Shown here piece by piece: positions 1 to 8,132 of a stretch of 55,036 nt of DNA. Under the pieces are notes generated by a model, which saw nothing but the letters and a program-made list of their open reading frames with translations, searched no databases and was not told the origin of the DNA. The stretch spans positions 1-55,036 of the forward strand of contig NZ_JFCA01000046.1 of NCBI RefSeq assembly GCF_000612585.1, in the 5' to 3' direction. The first letter of the stretch is position 1, and each line of letters starts with the position of its first letter. Source of the stretch: Pseudomonas sp. CHM02 (lineage in GTDB: Bacteria; Pseudomonadota; Gammaproteobacteria; Pseudomonadales; Pseudomonadaceae). The translations under genes were made by a program, and so were the position numbers.

Positions 1-21
1 CGCCGGCAAGCCGGCTCCTAC
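1..21. repeat. REP element half (GCCGGCAAGCCGGCTCC type), cut by window edge
   Basis: The first bases are a palindromic REP core, read here as CGCCGGCAAGCCGGCTCCTAC. The same core recurs near 8.05, 17.03, 44.13 and 55.01 kb. It lies downstream of the arginine deiminase operon, and any partner arm would be outside the window. Confidence 0.75.
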
Positions 22-32
22 ACGAGGGTGGG

Positions 33-395
33 TTATTCGAGGTGTTCGGGCTTGACCGGATCGCCTGCCTTCACATCCAGTTGATGCCGCACATCTTCGA
101 ACATCAGGTCGTACTGCTTGTGCATCGAGCCATTCAACACGGCAATCTTCGGCATGCCGTATTTCTGCGCGATGTTCATCGCATGCCGGGCAAAGTCGAA
201 CGCCTGGTCCTTGGGCAGGAAAAACTCCTCCTTCAGGTCCTTGCCTTGTACCGATCCATGCAGCTTGAACAGCATCCCCTTGCCTTCCTTGGGGTCCTGG
301 CTGACTTCATAGTCGATGCACAGGTTGTAGCTGTAGTCCTGGGCATTCAGCGCGTGACGTTCAACGTGCAAGTGACCGGGTTCAAAGGTGGCCAT
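33..395 (-). CDS. DUF5064 family protein
   Basis: This 120-residue protein resembles the DUF5064 proteins common in Pseudomonas, whose function is unknown. It has no signal peptide or membrane segment and looks like a small soluble cytoplasmic protein, with several His and Lys residues and a Pro/Lys/Glu-rich end. The start at 395 is preceded by GGAGATACGCCT, a good ribosome binding site. It begins 18 bases after arcC ends on the same strand and no terminator is visible between them, so it may be the last gene of the arc operon. The family name is recognised by eye; the link with arginine fermentation is inferred from position only. Confidence 0.75.
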   Translation of the reverse strand: MATFEPGHLHVERHALNAQDYSYNLCIDYEVSQDPKEGKGMLFKLHGSVQGKDLKEEFFLPKDQAFDFARHAMNIAQKYGMPKIAVLNGSMHKQYDLMFEDVRHQLDVKAGDPVKPEHLE

Positions 396-413
396 AGGCG
401 TATCTCCTCTACT

Positions 414-1343
414 TCACAGATAGGTGATGCCAGGTGTTGCCGTGCTGATGCGCGTACCGGCGCTGCCCTGGACGATGGCTTCGATGTCCGAGAGTGAACC
501 GATGACAGCGGTTTTTCCAGTCTGGCGGGCGAACTCGCAGGCCGCTTGTACCTTGGGGCCCATGGAGCCGGCGGCGAAGCCGAGTTTTTCGATTTCGTCC
601 GGGTGGGCCTGGCCGATGGCTTTCTGAGTCGGCTTGCCGTAGTCGATAAAGGCCGCGTTGACGTCGGTGGCGATCACCAGCAAGTCGGCTTTCAATTGCG
701 ATGCCAGCAGTGACGAACACAGGTCTTTGTCGATCACGGCTTCAATGCCGCGCAGTTTGCCGTCCTCGCCGTACATCGTCGGAATGCCGCCGCCGCCGGC
801 ACAAATCACGATGCTGCCTTTGTCCAGCAGCCAGGTGATCGGGCGGATTTCAAAGATGCGTTTTGGCCGTGGGCTGGCGACCACGCGGCGGTACTTGTCG
901 CCATCCGGCGCAATGGCCCAGCCTTTTTCGGCGGCGAGTTTTTCCGCTTCGGCTTTGGCGTACACCGGGCCGATGGGCTTGGTCGGGTTCTGGAAGGCCG
1001 GGTCCTTGGCGTCCACTTCGACCTGGGTGAGCAGGGTCGCGAATGGCACTTCGAAGTCCAGCAGGTTGCCCAGTTCCTGTTCGATGATGTAGCCGATCAT
1101 GCCTTCGGTCTCGGCGCCGAGCACGTCCAACGGATACGGCGACACCTGGGTGTAGGCCGCCGCCTGCAACGACAGCAGGCCGACCTGCGGGCCATTGCCG
1201 TGGGCGATGACCAGTTCGTTGCCGGCATGGATCTTGGCGATCTGTTCGGTGGCGATGCGGATATTGGCGCGTTGGTTGTCCGCCGTCATGGGTTCACCAC
1301 GGCGGAGCAGGGCGTTGCCGCCCAGGGCTACGACGATGCGCAT
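414..1343 (-). CDS. arcC: Carbamate kinase
   Basis: Carbamate kinase converts carbamoyl phosphate and ADP to ATP, CO2 and ammonia, the energy-yielding last step of the arginine deiminase pathway. The 309-residue length matches the family. The N-terminus carries the glycine-rich VALGGNALL motif, followed by VIAHGNGPQVG near residue 50 and a Gly-rich CAGGGGIP segment near residue 180. The AIGSL-type motif typical of the amino acid kinase fold is seen as VIGSLSD near residue 285. AAGGA lies 9 bases before the ATG. It follows arcB after a 156-base gap filled by a REP pair, an unusual interruption inside an operon. Confidence 0.97.
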   Translation of the reverse strand: MRIVVALGGNALLRRGEPMTADNQRANIRIATEQIAKIHAGNELVIAHGNGPQVGLLSLQAAAYTQVSPYPLDVLGAETEGMIGYIIEQELGNLLDFEVPFATLLTQVEVDAKDPAFQNPTKPIGPVYAKAEAEKLAAEKGWAIAPDGDKYRRVVASPRPKRIFEIRPITWLLDKGSIVICAGGGGIPTMYGEDGKLRGIEAVIDKDLCSSLLASQLKADLLVIATDVNAAFIDYGKPTQKAIGQAHPDEIEKLGFAAGSMGPKVQAACEFARQTGKTAVIGSLSDIEAIVQGSAGTRISTATPGITYL

Positions 1344-1384
1344 ACAGAATGTCCTTCTGAAAGTTCTGATGAAGGAACGCGGTC

Positions 1385-1476
1385 AATGTGGGAGCTGGCT
1401 TGCCTGCGATAGCATCACTGCAGCCTTCTTGAAAGACCGAGTTGCCTGCATCGCGGGCAAGCCCGGCTCCCACATT
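1385..1476. repeat. REPIN (paired REP elements) inside the arc operon
   Basis: Two inverted arms beginning AATGTGGGAGC and ending GCTCCCACATT enclose GCTTGCCTGCGAT and ATCGCGGGCAAGC cores. The pair fills most of the gap between arcB and arcC. As RNA it would fold into a long hairpin between the two coding parts of one transcript. Such elements can block 3' exonucleases or shift message levels; that role here is inferred. Confidence 0.9.
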
Positions 1477-1499
1477 TGTCCTCATTGCCAACTAGAGGT

Positions 1500-2510
1500 T
1501 TAGATATCCGCGAGTGCCGACACCAGAATCGCCTTGATGGTGTGCATGCGGTTCTCCGCCTGTTCAAACGCGATGTTGGCCGGCGACTCGAATACGTCCT
1601 CGGTCACTTCCACGCCATTGGCCAGGTTCGGATAACGCGCGGCAATGTCCTTGCCCACCTTGGTTTCGCTATTGTGGAACGCCGGCAGGCAGTGCATGAA
1701 CTTCACGCGCGGGTTGCCCGAGGCTTTCATCATCTTGGCGTTGACCTGGTACGGCAGCAGTTGCTCGATGCGCTCGTCCCACGCTTCCACCGGCTCGCCC
1801 ATGGACACCCAGATATCGGTGTGGATGAAGTCCACGCCTTTCACCGCTTCCTTCGGGTCTTCGGTGATGGTGATGCGTGCGCCGCTTTCCTCGGCAAACG
1901 CCTGGCACTGCTTGATGAAGTCTTCGTGTGGCCACAGTGCTTTCGGCGCGCCGATGCGCACGTCCATGCCCAGCTTGGCGCCGATCATCAGCAGCGAGTT
2001 GCCCATGTTGTAGCGGGCGTCACCCAGGTAGGCGTAGCTGATGTCATGCAGCGGTTTGTCGCTGTGCTCGCGCATGGTCAGGGTGTCGGCGATCATTTGG
2101 GTCGGGTGGAATTCGGCGGTGAGGCCGTTGAACACCGGCACGCCGGCGAACTGGGCCAGTTCTTCGACGATTTCCTGCTCGAAGCCACGGTACTCGATGG
2201 CGTCGAACATCCGGCCCAATACGCGGGCGGTGTCTTTCATGCTTTCTTTGTGGCCGATCTGCGACGACACCGGGTCGATGTAGGTGACGTGGGCGCCCTG
2301 GTCATGGGCCGCGACTTCGAAGGCGCAACGGGTGCGGGTCGAGGTTTTTTCGAAGATCAGCGCGATGTTCTTGCCCTTCAGGTGCGCACGCTCGGTGCCG
2401 GTGTACTTGGCGCGCTTGAGGTCGCGGGACAGGTCCAGCAGGTAGTGCAGCTCGCGGGTGGTGTGGTGCATCAGCGACAGCAAACTGCGGTTGCGCATGT
2501 TGAAAGCCAT
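1500..2510 (-). CDS. arcB: Ornithine carbamoyltransferase, catabolic
   Basis: The enzyme splits citrulline with phosphate into ornithine and carbamoyl phosphate in the arginine deiminase pathway. The 336-residue protein carries the carbamoyl phosphate site STRTR near residue 57, the FHPTQ motif near residue 138 and the ornithine-loop motif HCLPAFH near residue 275, all intact. Length and position between arcA and arcC fit the catabolic rather than the biosynthetic (ArgF) form. GGAGATCCATC precedes the ATG. It lies 69 bases downstream of arcA in the same operon. The equilibrium of this isoenzyme cannot be judged from sequence by eye. Confidence 0.97.
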   Translation of the reverse strand: MAFNMRNRSLLSLMHHTTRELHYLLDLSRDLKRAKYTGTERAHLKGKNIALIFEKTSTRTRCAFEVAAHDQGAHVTYIDPVSSQIGHKESMKDTARVLGRMFDAIEYRGFEQEIVEELAQFAGVPVFNGLTAEFHPTQMIADTLTMREHSDKPLHDISYAYLGDARYNMGNSLLMIGAKLGMDVRIGAPKALWPHEDFIKQCQAFAEESGARITITEDPKEAVKGVDFIHTDIWVSMGEPVEAWDERIEQLLPYQVNAKMMKASGNPRVKFMHCLPAFHNSETKVGKDIAARYPNLANGVEVTEDVFESPANIAFEQAENRMHTIKAILVSALADI

Positions 2511-2579
2511 GATGGATCTCCTTCTGTTTAGGTTATCCCCCTGGCCGGCGCCTCATGGGCGACGGCCAAGGCCTGGAAA

Positions 2580-3836
2580 TTAATAGTCGATAGGGTCGCG
2601 GATGATCGGGCAGGTCATGCAGTGGCCGCCGCCACGGCCCCGGCCGAGTTCACCGGCGCTGATGGTGATGACTTCCACACCGGCCTTGCGCAGCAGGGTG
2701 TTGGTGTAGGTGTTGCGGTCGTAACCGATCACAACGCCAGGCTCCACCGCCACCACGTTGTTGCCGTCGTCCCACTGCTCGCGCTCGGCGGCGAAGCTGT
2801 TGCCGCCGGTCTCGACCACACGCAACGCCTTGAGGTTGAGGGCCGCGGCCACGGTTTCGAGGAAGTTGGTTTTCTCGCGCTGGATGTCGATGCCGTGTGG
2901 CTTACTTTCATCCGGGCGCAACGTGAACGGCACGATCTGGTTGACCACTTCGGGGAAGATGGTGACCAGGTCGCGGTCGCAGAAGCTGAACACGGTGTCC
3001 AGGTGCATCGCCGCGCGGGACTTAGGCAGGCCGGCCACGATCACGCGTTCCACGGCTTTGTTCTTGAACAGGTTGCGCGCCAGTTGGCCGATGGCCTGGT
3101 GGGACGAGCGCTCGCCCATGCCGATCAACACCACACCGTTGCCAATCGGCATGACGTCGCCGCCCTCCAGGGTGGAAGCGCCGTGTTCCTGGTCGGGGTC
3201 GCCGTACCAGATCTGGAAGTCCGCGTTGGTGAACTCGGGGTGGAATTTGTAAATGGCCGAGGCCAGCAGGGTTTCCTGGCGTCGCGCCGGCCAGTACATC
3301 GGGTTGAGCGTCACACCGCCGTAGATCCAGCAGGTGGTGTCGCGGGTGAACTGGGTGTTGGGCAACGGCGGCAGGATGAAGCTTGAGTGGCCGAGGAAGT
3401 CGCGGAACATCTCGATGGTCTTGCCGCCGAAGCTGCTCGGCAGGTCATCGGCCGACACGCCGCCAATCAGGAACTCACTGACTTTGCGCGGCTCCAGGCT
3501 GCGCAGCCACGAGCTGACTTCATCGACCAGGCCCAGGCCCACGGTATTGGAAGTGATCTTGCGCTCCAGGATCCAGTCCAGCGCTTCGGGGATGGCGACG
3601 ATGTCGGTCAGCAGGTTGTGCATTTCCAGCACATCAATGTCCCGCTCGCGCATCTTGGTCACGAAGTCGAAGTGGTCGCGCTTGGCCTGGGCCACCCACA
3701 GCACGTCATCGAACAGCAGTTCATCGCAGTTGTTGGGGGTCAGTCGCTGATGGGCCAAGCCTGGGGAGCACACCATGACTTTGCGCAGTTTGCCGGCTTC
3801 GGAATGTACGCCGTACTTCACTTTTTCCGTGGTCAT
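2580..3836 (-). CDS. arcA: Arginine deiminase
   Basis: This enzyme hydrolyses arginine to citrulline and ammonia, the first step of the cytoplasmic arginine deiminase pathway. The 418-residue length is that of the Pseudomonas enzyme. Visible motifs are FTRDTT near residue 160, LEGGDVMPIG near 220, HLDTVFSFCDRD near 275 and the C-terminal GGGHCMTCP with the nucleophilic cysteine close to residue 405. An upstream extension in frame to 3857 exists, but the ATG at 3836 has CTGGAGG about 7 bases before it and matches known N-termini (MTTEKVKYGVHSE). It follows arcD by 24 bases, so the two are co-transcribed. Confidence 0.97.
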   Translation of the reverse strand: MTTEKVKYGVHSEAGKLRKVMVCSPGLAHQRLTPNNCDELLFDDVLWVAQAKRDHFDFVTKMRERDIDVLEMHNLLTDIVAIPEALDWILERKITSNTVGLGLVDEVSSWLRSLEPRKVSEFLIGGVSADDLPSSFGGKTIEMFRDFLGHSSFILPPLPNTQFTRDTTCWIYGGVTLNPMYWPARRQETLLASAIYKFHPEFTNADFQIWYGDPDQEHGASTLEGGDVMPIGNGVVLIGMGERSSHQAIGQLARNLFKNKAVERVIVAGLPKSRAAMHLDTVFSFCDRDLVTIFPEVVNQIVPFTLRPDESKPHGIDIQREKTNFLETVAAALNLKALRVVETGGNSFAAEREQWDDGNNVVAVEPGVVIGYDRNTYTNTLLRKAGVEVITISAGELGRGRGGGHCMTCPIIRDPIDY

Positions 3837-3860
3837 TTCAGATCCTCCAGTGAACAATAA

Positions 3861-5288
3861 TTACAGGGTCAGGAAGCCGGAGTAGAGGCCATAGCCCGCC
3901 ACGAGGGCGCCTATGACGACTGCGGCGAAAATCAGCTTCTCGACGTTGGTGAAAATCGGTTTGCCCAGTTCATGCTTGGCCATGGCGAACAGGATCACGC
4001 CGGGGGCGTAGAGCAGGGCGGAGAGCAACAGGTATTTGGTGCCGCCGGCGTAGAGCAGCCAGACCGCGTAGATCAGGGCGATGGCGCCAATGAACAGGTC
4101 TTTCCTGCGCTCGGCCAGGGCGGTTTCGTAGGTTTCGCCGCGCACCGCCAGCAGCAGCGCGTAGGCCGCCGACCACAGGTAGGGCACCAGGATCATCGAG
4201 GTGGCGAGGTAGATCAGCGACAGGTAGGTGCTGGAGGAAAACAGCGTGATCACCAGGAATATCTGCACCATTGCGTTGGTCAGCCACAGGGCGTTGACCG
4301 GCACGTGGTTGGCGTTCTCCTTGCGCAGGAACTCCGGCATGGTGTGGTCCTTGGCGGCGGCGAACATGATCTCCGCACACAGCAGCACCCACGACAGCAA
4401 CGCCCCCAGCAGCGAGATGATCAAGCCGACACTGATCAGCACCGCGCCCCAGTGGCCCACCACATGCTCCAGCACGGCGGCCATCGACGGGTTCTGCAGC
4501 TTGGCCAGTTCCGGCTGGGTCATGATCCCGAGGGACAGCACGTTCACCAGCATCAGGAACAACAGCACGGTGATAAAACCGATCACCGTGGCCTTGCCGA
4601 CGTCGGAGCGTTTTTCCGCACGGGAGGAGAAGATGCTTGCGCCTTCGATGCCGATGAACACCCACACGGTGACCAGCATCATGTTGCGCACCTGGTTCAT
4701 CACGCTGCCCAGGTCGGGGTTTTTCACGCCCCAGATATCAGCGGTGAAGATATCCAGCTTGAACGCGAACAGCGCGATCAACACAAAGAGCACCAGCGGC
4801 ACCACTTTGGCGACGGTGGTCACCAGGTTGATGAACGCCGCTTCCTTGATGCCGCGCAGCACCAGGAAATGCACGGCCCACAGCAGCACCGATGCACCGA
4901 TGACGGCGGCCGGCGTATTGCCTTCGCCAAAGATCGGGAAGAAGTAACCGAGGGTGCTGAACAGCAATACGAAGTAGCCGACGTTGCCCAGCCACGCGCT
5001 GATCCAGTAGCCCCAGGCCGACGAGAAGCCCATGTAATCGCCGAACCCGGCCTTGGCGTAGGCGTACACCCCACCGTCGAGGTCGGGCTTGCGGTTGGCC
5101 AGGGTCTGGAACACGAACGCGAGGGTCAACATGCCCACTGCCGTAATCACCCAACCGATCAATACGGCGCCTACGTCAGCGCTGGCGGCCATGTTTTGCG
5201 GCAGAGAGAAAATCCCGCCACCAATCATTGAACCGACGACAAGTGCAACCAGTGCGCCTAATCGAAGTTTTCCGGGAGATTCAGACAT
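3861..5288 (-). CDS. arcD: Arginine/ornithine antiporter, first gene of the arc operon
   Basis: ArcD exchanges external arginine for internal ornithine across the inner membrane and so feeds the deiminase pathway. The 475-residue protein belongs to the APC superfamily, with about 12-13 hydrophobic segments and the N-terminal GSMIGGGIFSLPQNMA motif of basic amino acid antiporters. The start at 5288 (MSESPGKLRL) is chosen over an in-frame extension to 5345 because it aligns residue for residue with the second arcD copy at 5739. It leads arcD-arcA-arcB-arcC on the minus strand. A candidate Anr-dependent promoter lies upstream (5322-5363). Confidence 0.96.
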   Translation of the reverse strand: MSESPGKLRLGALVALVVGSMIGGGIFSLPQNMAASADVGAVLIGWVITAVGMLTLAFVFQTLANRKPDLDGGVYAYAKAGFGDYMGFSSAWGYWISAWLGNVGYFVLLFSTLGYFFPIFGEGNTPAAVIGASVLLWAVHFLVLRGIKEAAFINLVTTVAKVVPLVLFVLIALFAFKLDIFTADIWGVKNPDLGSVMNQVRNMMLVTVWVFIGIEGASIFSSRAEKRSDVGKATVIGFITVLLFLMLVNVLSLGIMTQPELAKLQNPSMAAVLEHVVGHWGAVLISVGLIISLLGALLSWVLLCAEIMFAAAKDHTMPEFLRKENANHVPVNALWLTNAMVQIFLVITLFSSSTYLSLIYLATSMILVPYLWSAAYALLLAVRGETYETALAERRKDLFIGAIALIYAVWLLYAGGTKYLLLSALLYAPGVILFAMAKHELGKPIFTNVEKLIFAAVVIGALVAGYGLYSGFLTL

Positions 5289-5321
5289 CGCATGACTCCA
5301 ATGCAGGAGAAGAGAGACCAC

Positions 5322-5363
5322 AGAATAAATCCGTGCGCTAATCAAACAGCTGACTCAGATCAC
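5322..5363 (-). promoter_or_regulatory. Candidate Anr/FNR-dependent promoter of arcDABC
   Basis: On the minus strand GTGAT-CTGA-GTCAG at 5363-5350 matches the FNR/Anr pattern TTGAT-N4-ATCAA at 8 of 10 positions counting T/C variants, each mismatch being an outermost base. A TATTCT -10 element lies at 5327-5322. If transcription starts at 5315, the -10 spans -12 to -7 and the box is centred exactly at -41.5, the class II geometry expected for an Anr-activated arc promoter. The sequences are observed; the activation is inferred from family knowledge. Confidence 0.65.
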
Positions 5364-5738
5364 TTCATTGGCACATTCCATTGTGAATTAATGACTTAGG
5401 GTGCAAAGCCGTGGGCAATGGTTTTCCTCGCAAAAGGTGCTTTCCAGAGCGATCCCTGCGGTATTGGTTAATCATTTAGTGCTACGTGTGGACGGTTTAA
5501 GCTAGTCCGTTTTTCCGAATGCGCAAACTTTTCATACAGACGACAATAAGTAGCCAATAAACGACAAAATAGTTTCCGTATTTAAATTCTAAATAAGCCT
5601 AAACCCTATAAATTGTCATGCCCTGGGGTTATTAGCGCCGTGTTTTATCGCGGTCTCTAATAAACGCTACACTCGCTGGGTTAATTAGTTGAGTGCACAG
5701 TTGTCAGCTAAAAGCGTTTTATTCATTCAGGAGTGTTC
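5364..5738. other. AT-rich gap between the two divergent arcD genes
   Basis: This stretch, together with the arcD promoter just before it, makes up a 450-base gene-free gap between the head-to-head arcD copies. It is much richer in A and T than its flanks, especially at 5500-5640. No reading frame with a convincing start was found. A weak sigma-70-like pair, TTATCG at 5645-5650 and TACACT at 5668-5673 with a 17-base spacer, could drive the second arcD. No Anr-like box was seen on that side. Confidence 0.4.
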
Positions 5739-7166
5739 ATGTCCCAACCCGCCCAGAAACTTCGGCTCAGTGCCCTGATCGCCCTGGTGGTGGGGTCGAT
5801 GATCGGCGGGGGGATTTTCTCGCTGCCACAAAACATGGCCGCGCGTGCCGAGGTGGGGGCTGTACTGATCGGTTGGGCGATCACTGCCGTGGGCATGTTG
5901 ACCCTGGCGTTCGTGTTCCAGACCCTGGCCAACCGCAAGCCTGAATTGGACTCGGGCGTATATGCCTATGCCAAGGCAGGCTTCGGCGACTACATGGGCT
6001 TCTCGTCGGCCTGGGGTTACTGGATCAGCGCGTGGATGGGCAACGTCGGTTACTTCGTGTTGCTGTTTAGTACCCTCGGTTACTTTTTTCCGGTGTTCGG
6101 CCAGGGCAACACGCCGGTGGCCATCGGCTGTGCGTCCTTGCTGCTGTGGGCCGTGCATTTTCTGGTGCTGCGTGGGATCAAGGAGGCCGCGTTCATCAAC
6201 CAGATCACCACCGTCGCGAAGATCGTCCCGTTGCTGATGTTTATCGTGATTGCCGGCGTGGCCTTCAAGGCCGAGATCTTCACCCGTGATATCTGGGGCG
6301 TGGGCAATCCGAATATCGGCAACGTGGTGGACCAAGTGCGCAACATGATGCTGGTCACCGTGTTTGTGTTTATCGGCATCGAAGGCGCCAGCGTGTACTC
6401 GGCGCGGGCCGAGAAGCGCTCGGACGTGGGCCGCGCCACGGTGATCGGCTTCCTGGGTGTGTTGGCGTTGCTGGTGCTGGTTAACGTGCTGTCCCTGGGG
6501 ATCATGAGCCAGCCGGAACTCGCGCACTTGCAAAACCCGTCCCTGGCGGGGGTGCTGGAACATATCGTCGGGCCCTGGGGCGCGATGGCGATCAGCATCG
6601 GCCTGGCGGTCTCGTTGCTTGGCGCCTTGTTATCCTGGGCGTTGCTCTGCGCGGAAATCCTCTACGCCACGGCCCATGACAAGACCATGCCGGCCTTCCT
6701 GAAAAAGGAAAACGCCAACCAGGTGCCGGTCAATGCGCTGTGGCTGACCAATGTAATGATCCAGCTGTTTCTGGTGATCACGCTGTTTTCCCACAGCACC
6801 TACACCACCCTGATTTACCTTGCCTCATCGATGATCCTGGTGCCCTACCTGTGGTCGGCCGCCTATGCGGTGCTGTTGAGCGGGCGCGGCGAAACCTACC
6901 AGGGCGCCCATGGCCAGCGCATCAAGGACTTGCTGGTGGGCCTGATCGCCCTCGGCTACGCGGTGTGGCTGCTCTACGCCGGCGGCTTGAAGTATCTGCT
7001 GCTGTCGGCGCTGTTGTATGCCCCTGGCGTGATCCTGTTTGCCCTCGCCAAGCGTGAGCAGGGCCAACCCTTGTTTACCCACATGGAAAAAGGCATTTTC
7101 AGCTGCGTGATCGCCGGCGCGGGGCTGGCGGCGTATGGGTTGTACAGCGGGGTGTTGGCGTTGTGA
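5739..7166 (+). CDS. Second arginine/ornithine antiporter (arcD paralogue)
   Basis: This 475-residue membrane protein is a close copy of ArcD, collinear and of identical length, with the same GSMIGGGIFSLPQNMA start region and the same run of transmembrane segments. It probably exchanges basic amino acids, but its exact pair of substrates is not visible. AGGAG at 5729-5733 precedes the ATG at 5739. It points away from arcD across a 450-base gap, so it is not controlled by the arc promoter. Its stop codon overlaps the start of the alkA-like gene downstream (GTGA), which suggests translational coupling. Confidence 0.92.
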   Translation: MSQPAQKLRLSALIALVVGSMIGGGIFSLPQNMAARAEVGAVLIGWAITAVGMLTLAFVFQTLANRKPELDSGVYAYAKAGFGDYMGFSSAWGYWISAWMGNVGYFVLLFSTLGYFFPVFGQGNTPVAIGCASLLLWAVHFLVLRGIKEAAFINQITTVAKIVPLLMFIVIAGVAFKAEIFTRDIWGVGNPNIGNVVDQVRNMMLVTVFVFIGIEGASVYSARAEKRSDVGRATVIGFLGVLALLVLVNVLSLGIMSQPELAHLQNPSLAGVLEHIVGPWGAMAISIGLAVSLLGALLSWALLCAEILYATAHDKTMPAFLKKENANQVPVNALWLTNVMIQLFLVITLFSHSTYTTLIYLASSMILVPYLWSAAYAVLLSGRGETYQGAHGQRIKDLLVGLIALGYAVWLLYAGGLKYLLLSALLYAPGVILFALAKREQGQPLFTHMEKGIFSCVIAGAGLAAYGLYSGVLAL

Positions 7167-8026
7167 GACTGGCGTATCAGCCGCCCTACGACTGGGCCGC
7201 AATGGTGGCGTTTCTGTCGGCGCGGACGATCGGCGGGATGGAGACGGTCGAGGCGGGGGTCTACCGGCGCAGTATCAGCCTCGGCGGGCAGCACGGCTGG
7301 ATCAGCGTGGCAATGGGGGATGGCGATTGGCTGGACGTGGAGGTGGGTTTTCCAGACCCGGCGGCGTTGCCTGAGACCGAACGGCGCCTGCGTACGATGT
7401 TCGATCTGGATGCCCAGCCCCAGTTGATCAACCCGCAACTGGCGACGGACCCATTGATGGCGCAACTGGTCGCAGCGCGTCCGGGCTTGCGTGTGCCGGG
7501 CACTTGGGATGGTCTGGAGCTGGCGATTCGCGCGGTGCTGGGCCAGCAAATCACCGTGGTGGCCGCGATTCGTCTGGCGGGCAAGTTGGTGGCGCAATAC
7601 GGTCAGCCGTTGGCAACGCCGCATGTCGGTATCACCCATGTGTTCCCCGCCGCCGAGGTGTTGGCGGCGGCGGACCTGGCGACGCTGGGCATGCCCAAGG
7701 CGCGTGGGCGGACCTTGTCGGGTGTGGCCCAGGCGTTGCTGGATGATCCCCGATTGTTCGAACCCCAGGCCAGCCTCAAGGCCGGTGTGGCGCGGTTGGT
7801 GGCGTTGCCGGGCATTGGCGACTGGACCGCGCAGTACATCGCCATGCGTCAGATGCGCGAGGTGGATGCGTTTGCGTCGGGGGATATCGGGTTGATCAAT
7901 GCGCTGGTGGCGTTGGAAGGTGGGCCGGTTTCGGCGCGGCAGTTGTTGGCGCGGGCGGAGGCTTGGCGCCCGCTCAGGGCGTATGCGGCGCAGCATTTGT
8001 GGACGTCGTTGCAGCGGGCGGATTGA
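7163..8026 (+). CDS. alkA: DNA-3-methyladenine glycosylase II family (AlkA-like)
   Basis: The enzyme removes alkylated bases such as 3-methyladenine from DNA in base excision repair. The 287-residue protein has an AlkA-type N-terminal region (YQPPYDW start), the LGQQI segment near residue 127 and the helix-hairpin-helix LPGIGDWTAQYIAMR near residue 215. The catalytic aspartate falls in ASGDIGL about 25 residues later, so the HhH-GPD core is intact. It starts at GTG 7163, sharing four bases with the arcD paralogue stop. No Ada methyltransferase domain or neighbour is present. The coupling with a transporter gene is odd for a repair enzyme. Confidence 0.9.
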   Translation: MRLAYQPPYDWAAMVAFLSARTIGGMETVEAGVYRRSISLGGQHGWISVAMGDGDWLDVEVGFPDPAALPETERRLRTMFDLDAQPQLINPQLATDPLMAQLVAARPGLRVPGTWDGLELAIRAVLGQQITVVAAIRLAGKLVAQYGQPLATPHVGITHVFPAAEVLAAADLATLGMPKARGRTLSGVAQALLDDPRLFEPQASLKAGVARLVALPGIGDWTAQYIAMRQMREVDAFASGDIGLINALVALEGGPVSARQLLARAEAWRPLRAYAAQHLWTSLQRAD

Positions 8027-8047
8027 TAGTATTGATAGTGCCTATAA

Positions 8048-8130
8048 CGGCCTCATCGCCGGCAAGCCGGCTCCTACCGTTGGAATGTGATTACCTGTAG
8101 ATGCCGGCTTGCCGGCGATGGCGGCCTACA
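8048..8130. repeat. REP pair downstream of alkA
   Basis: Inverted arms ATCGCCGGCAAGCCGGCTCC (8053 on) and ATGCCGGCTTGCCGGCGATGG (within 8101-8121) lie between the convergent ends of alkA and the CoA-transferase gene. The arms are of the GTAGGAGCC type. It may act as a shared 3' structure for both messages. Confidence 0.85.
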
Positions 8131-8132
8131 GG

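Noticed and set aside
1476..2531. Open frame of 351 codons opposite arcB
   Set aside because: Same reason: its composition (Val/His/Gly/Arg-rich) is typical of antisense shadows, and arcB motifs are intact on the other strand.
5289..5345. N-terminal extension of ArcD
   Set aside because: The extended start would overlap the predicted -10 element and transcription start, and the second arcD copy begins at the equivalent of residue 20.
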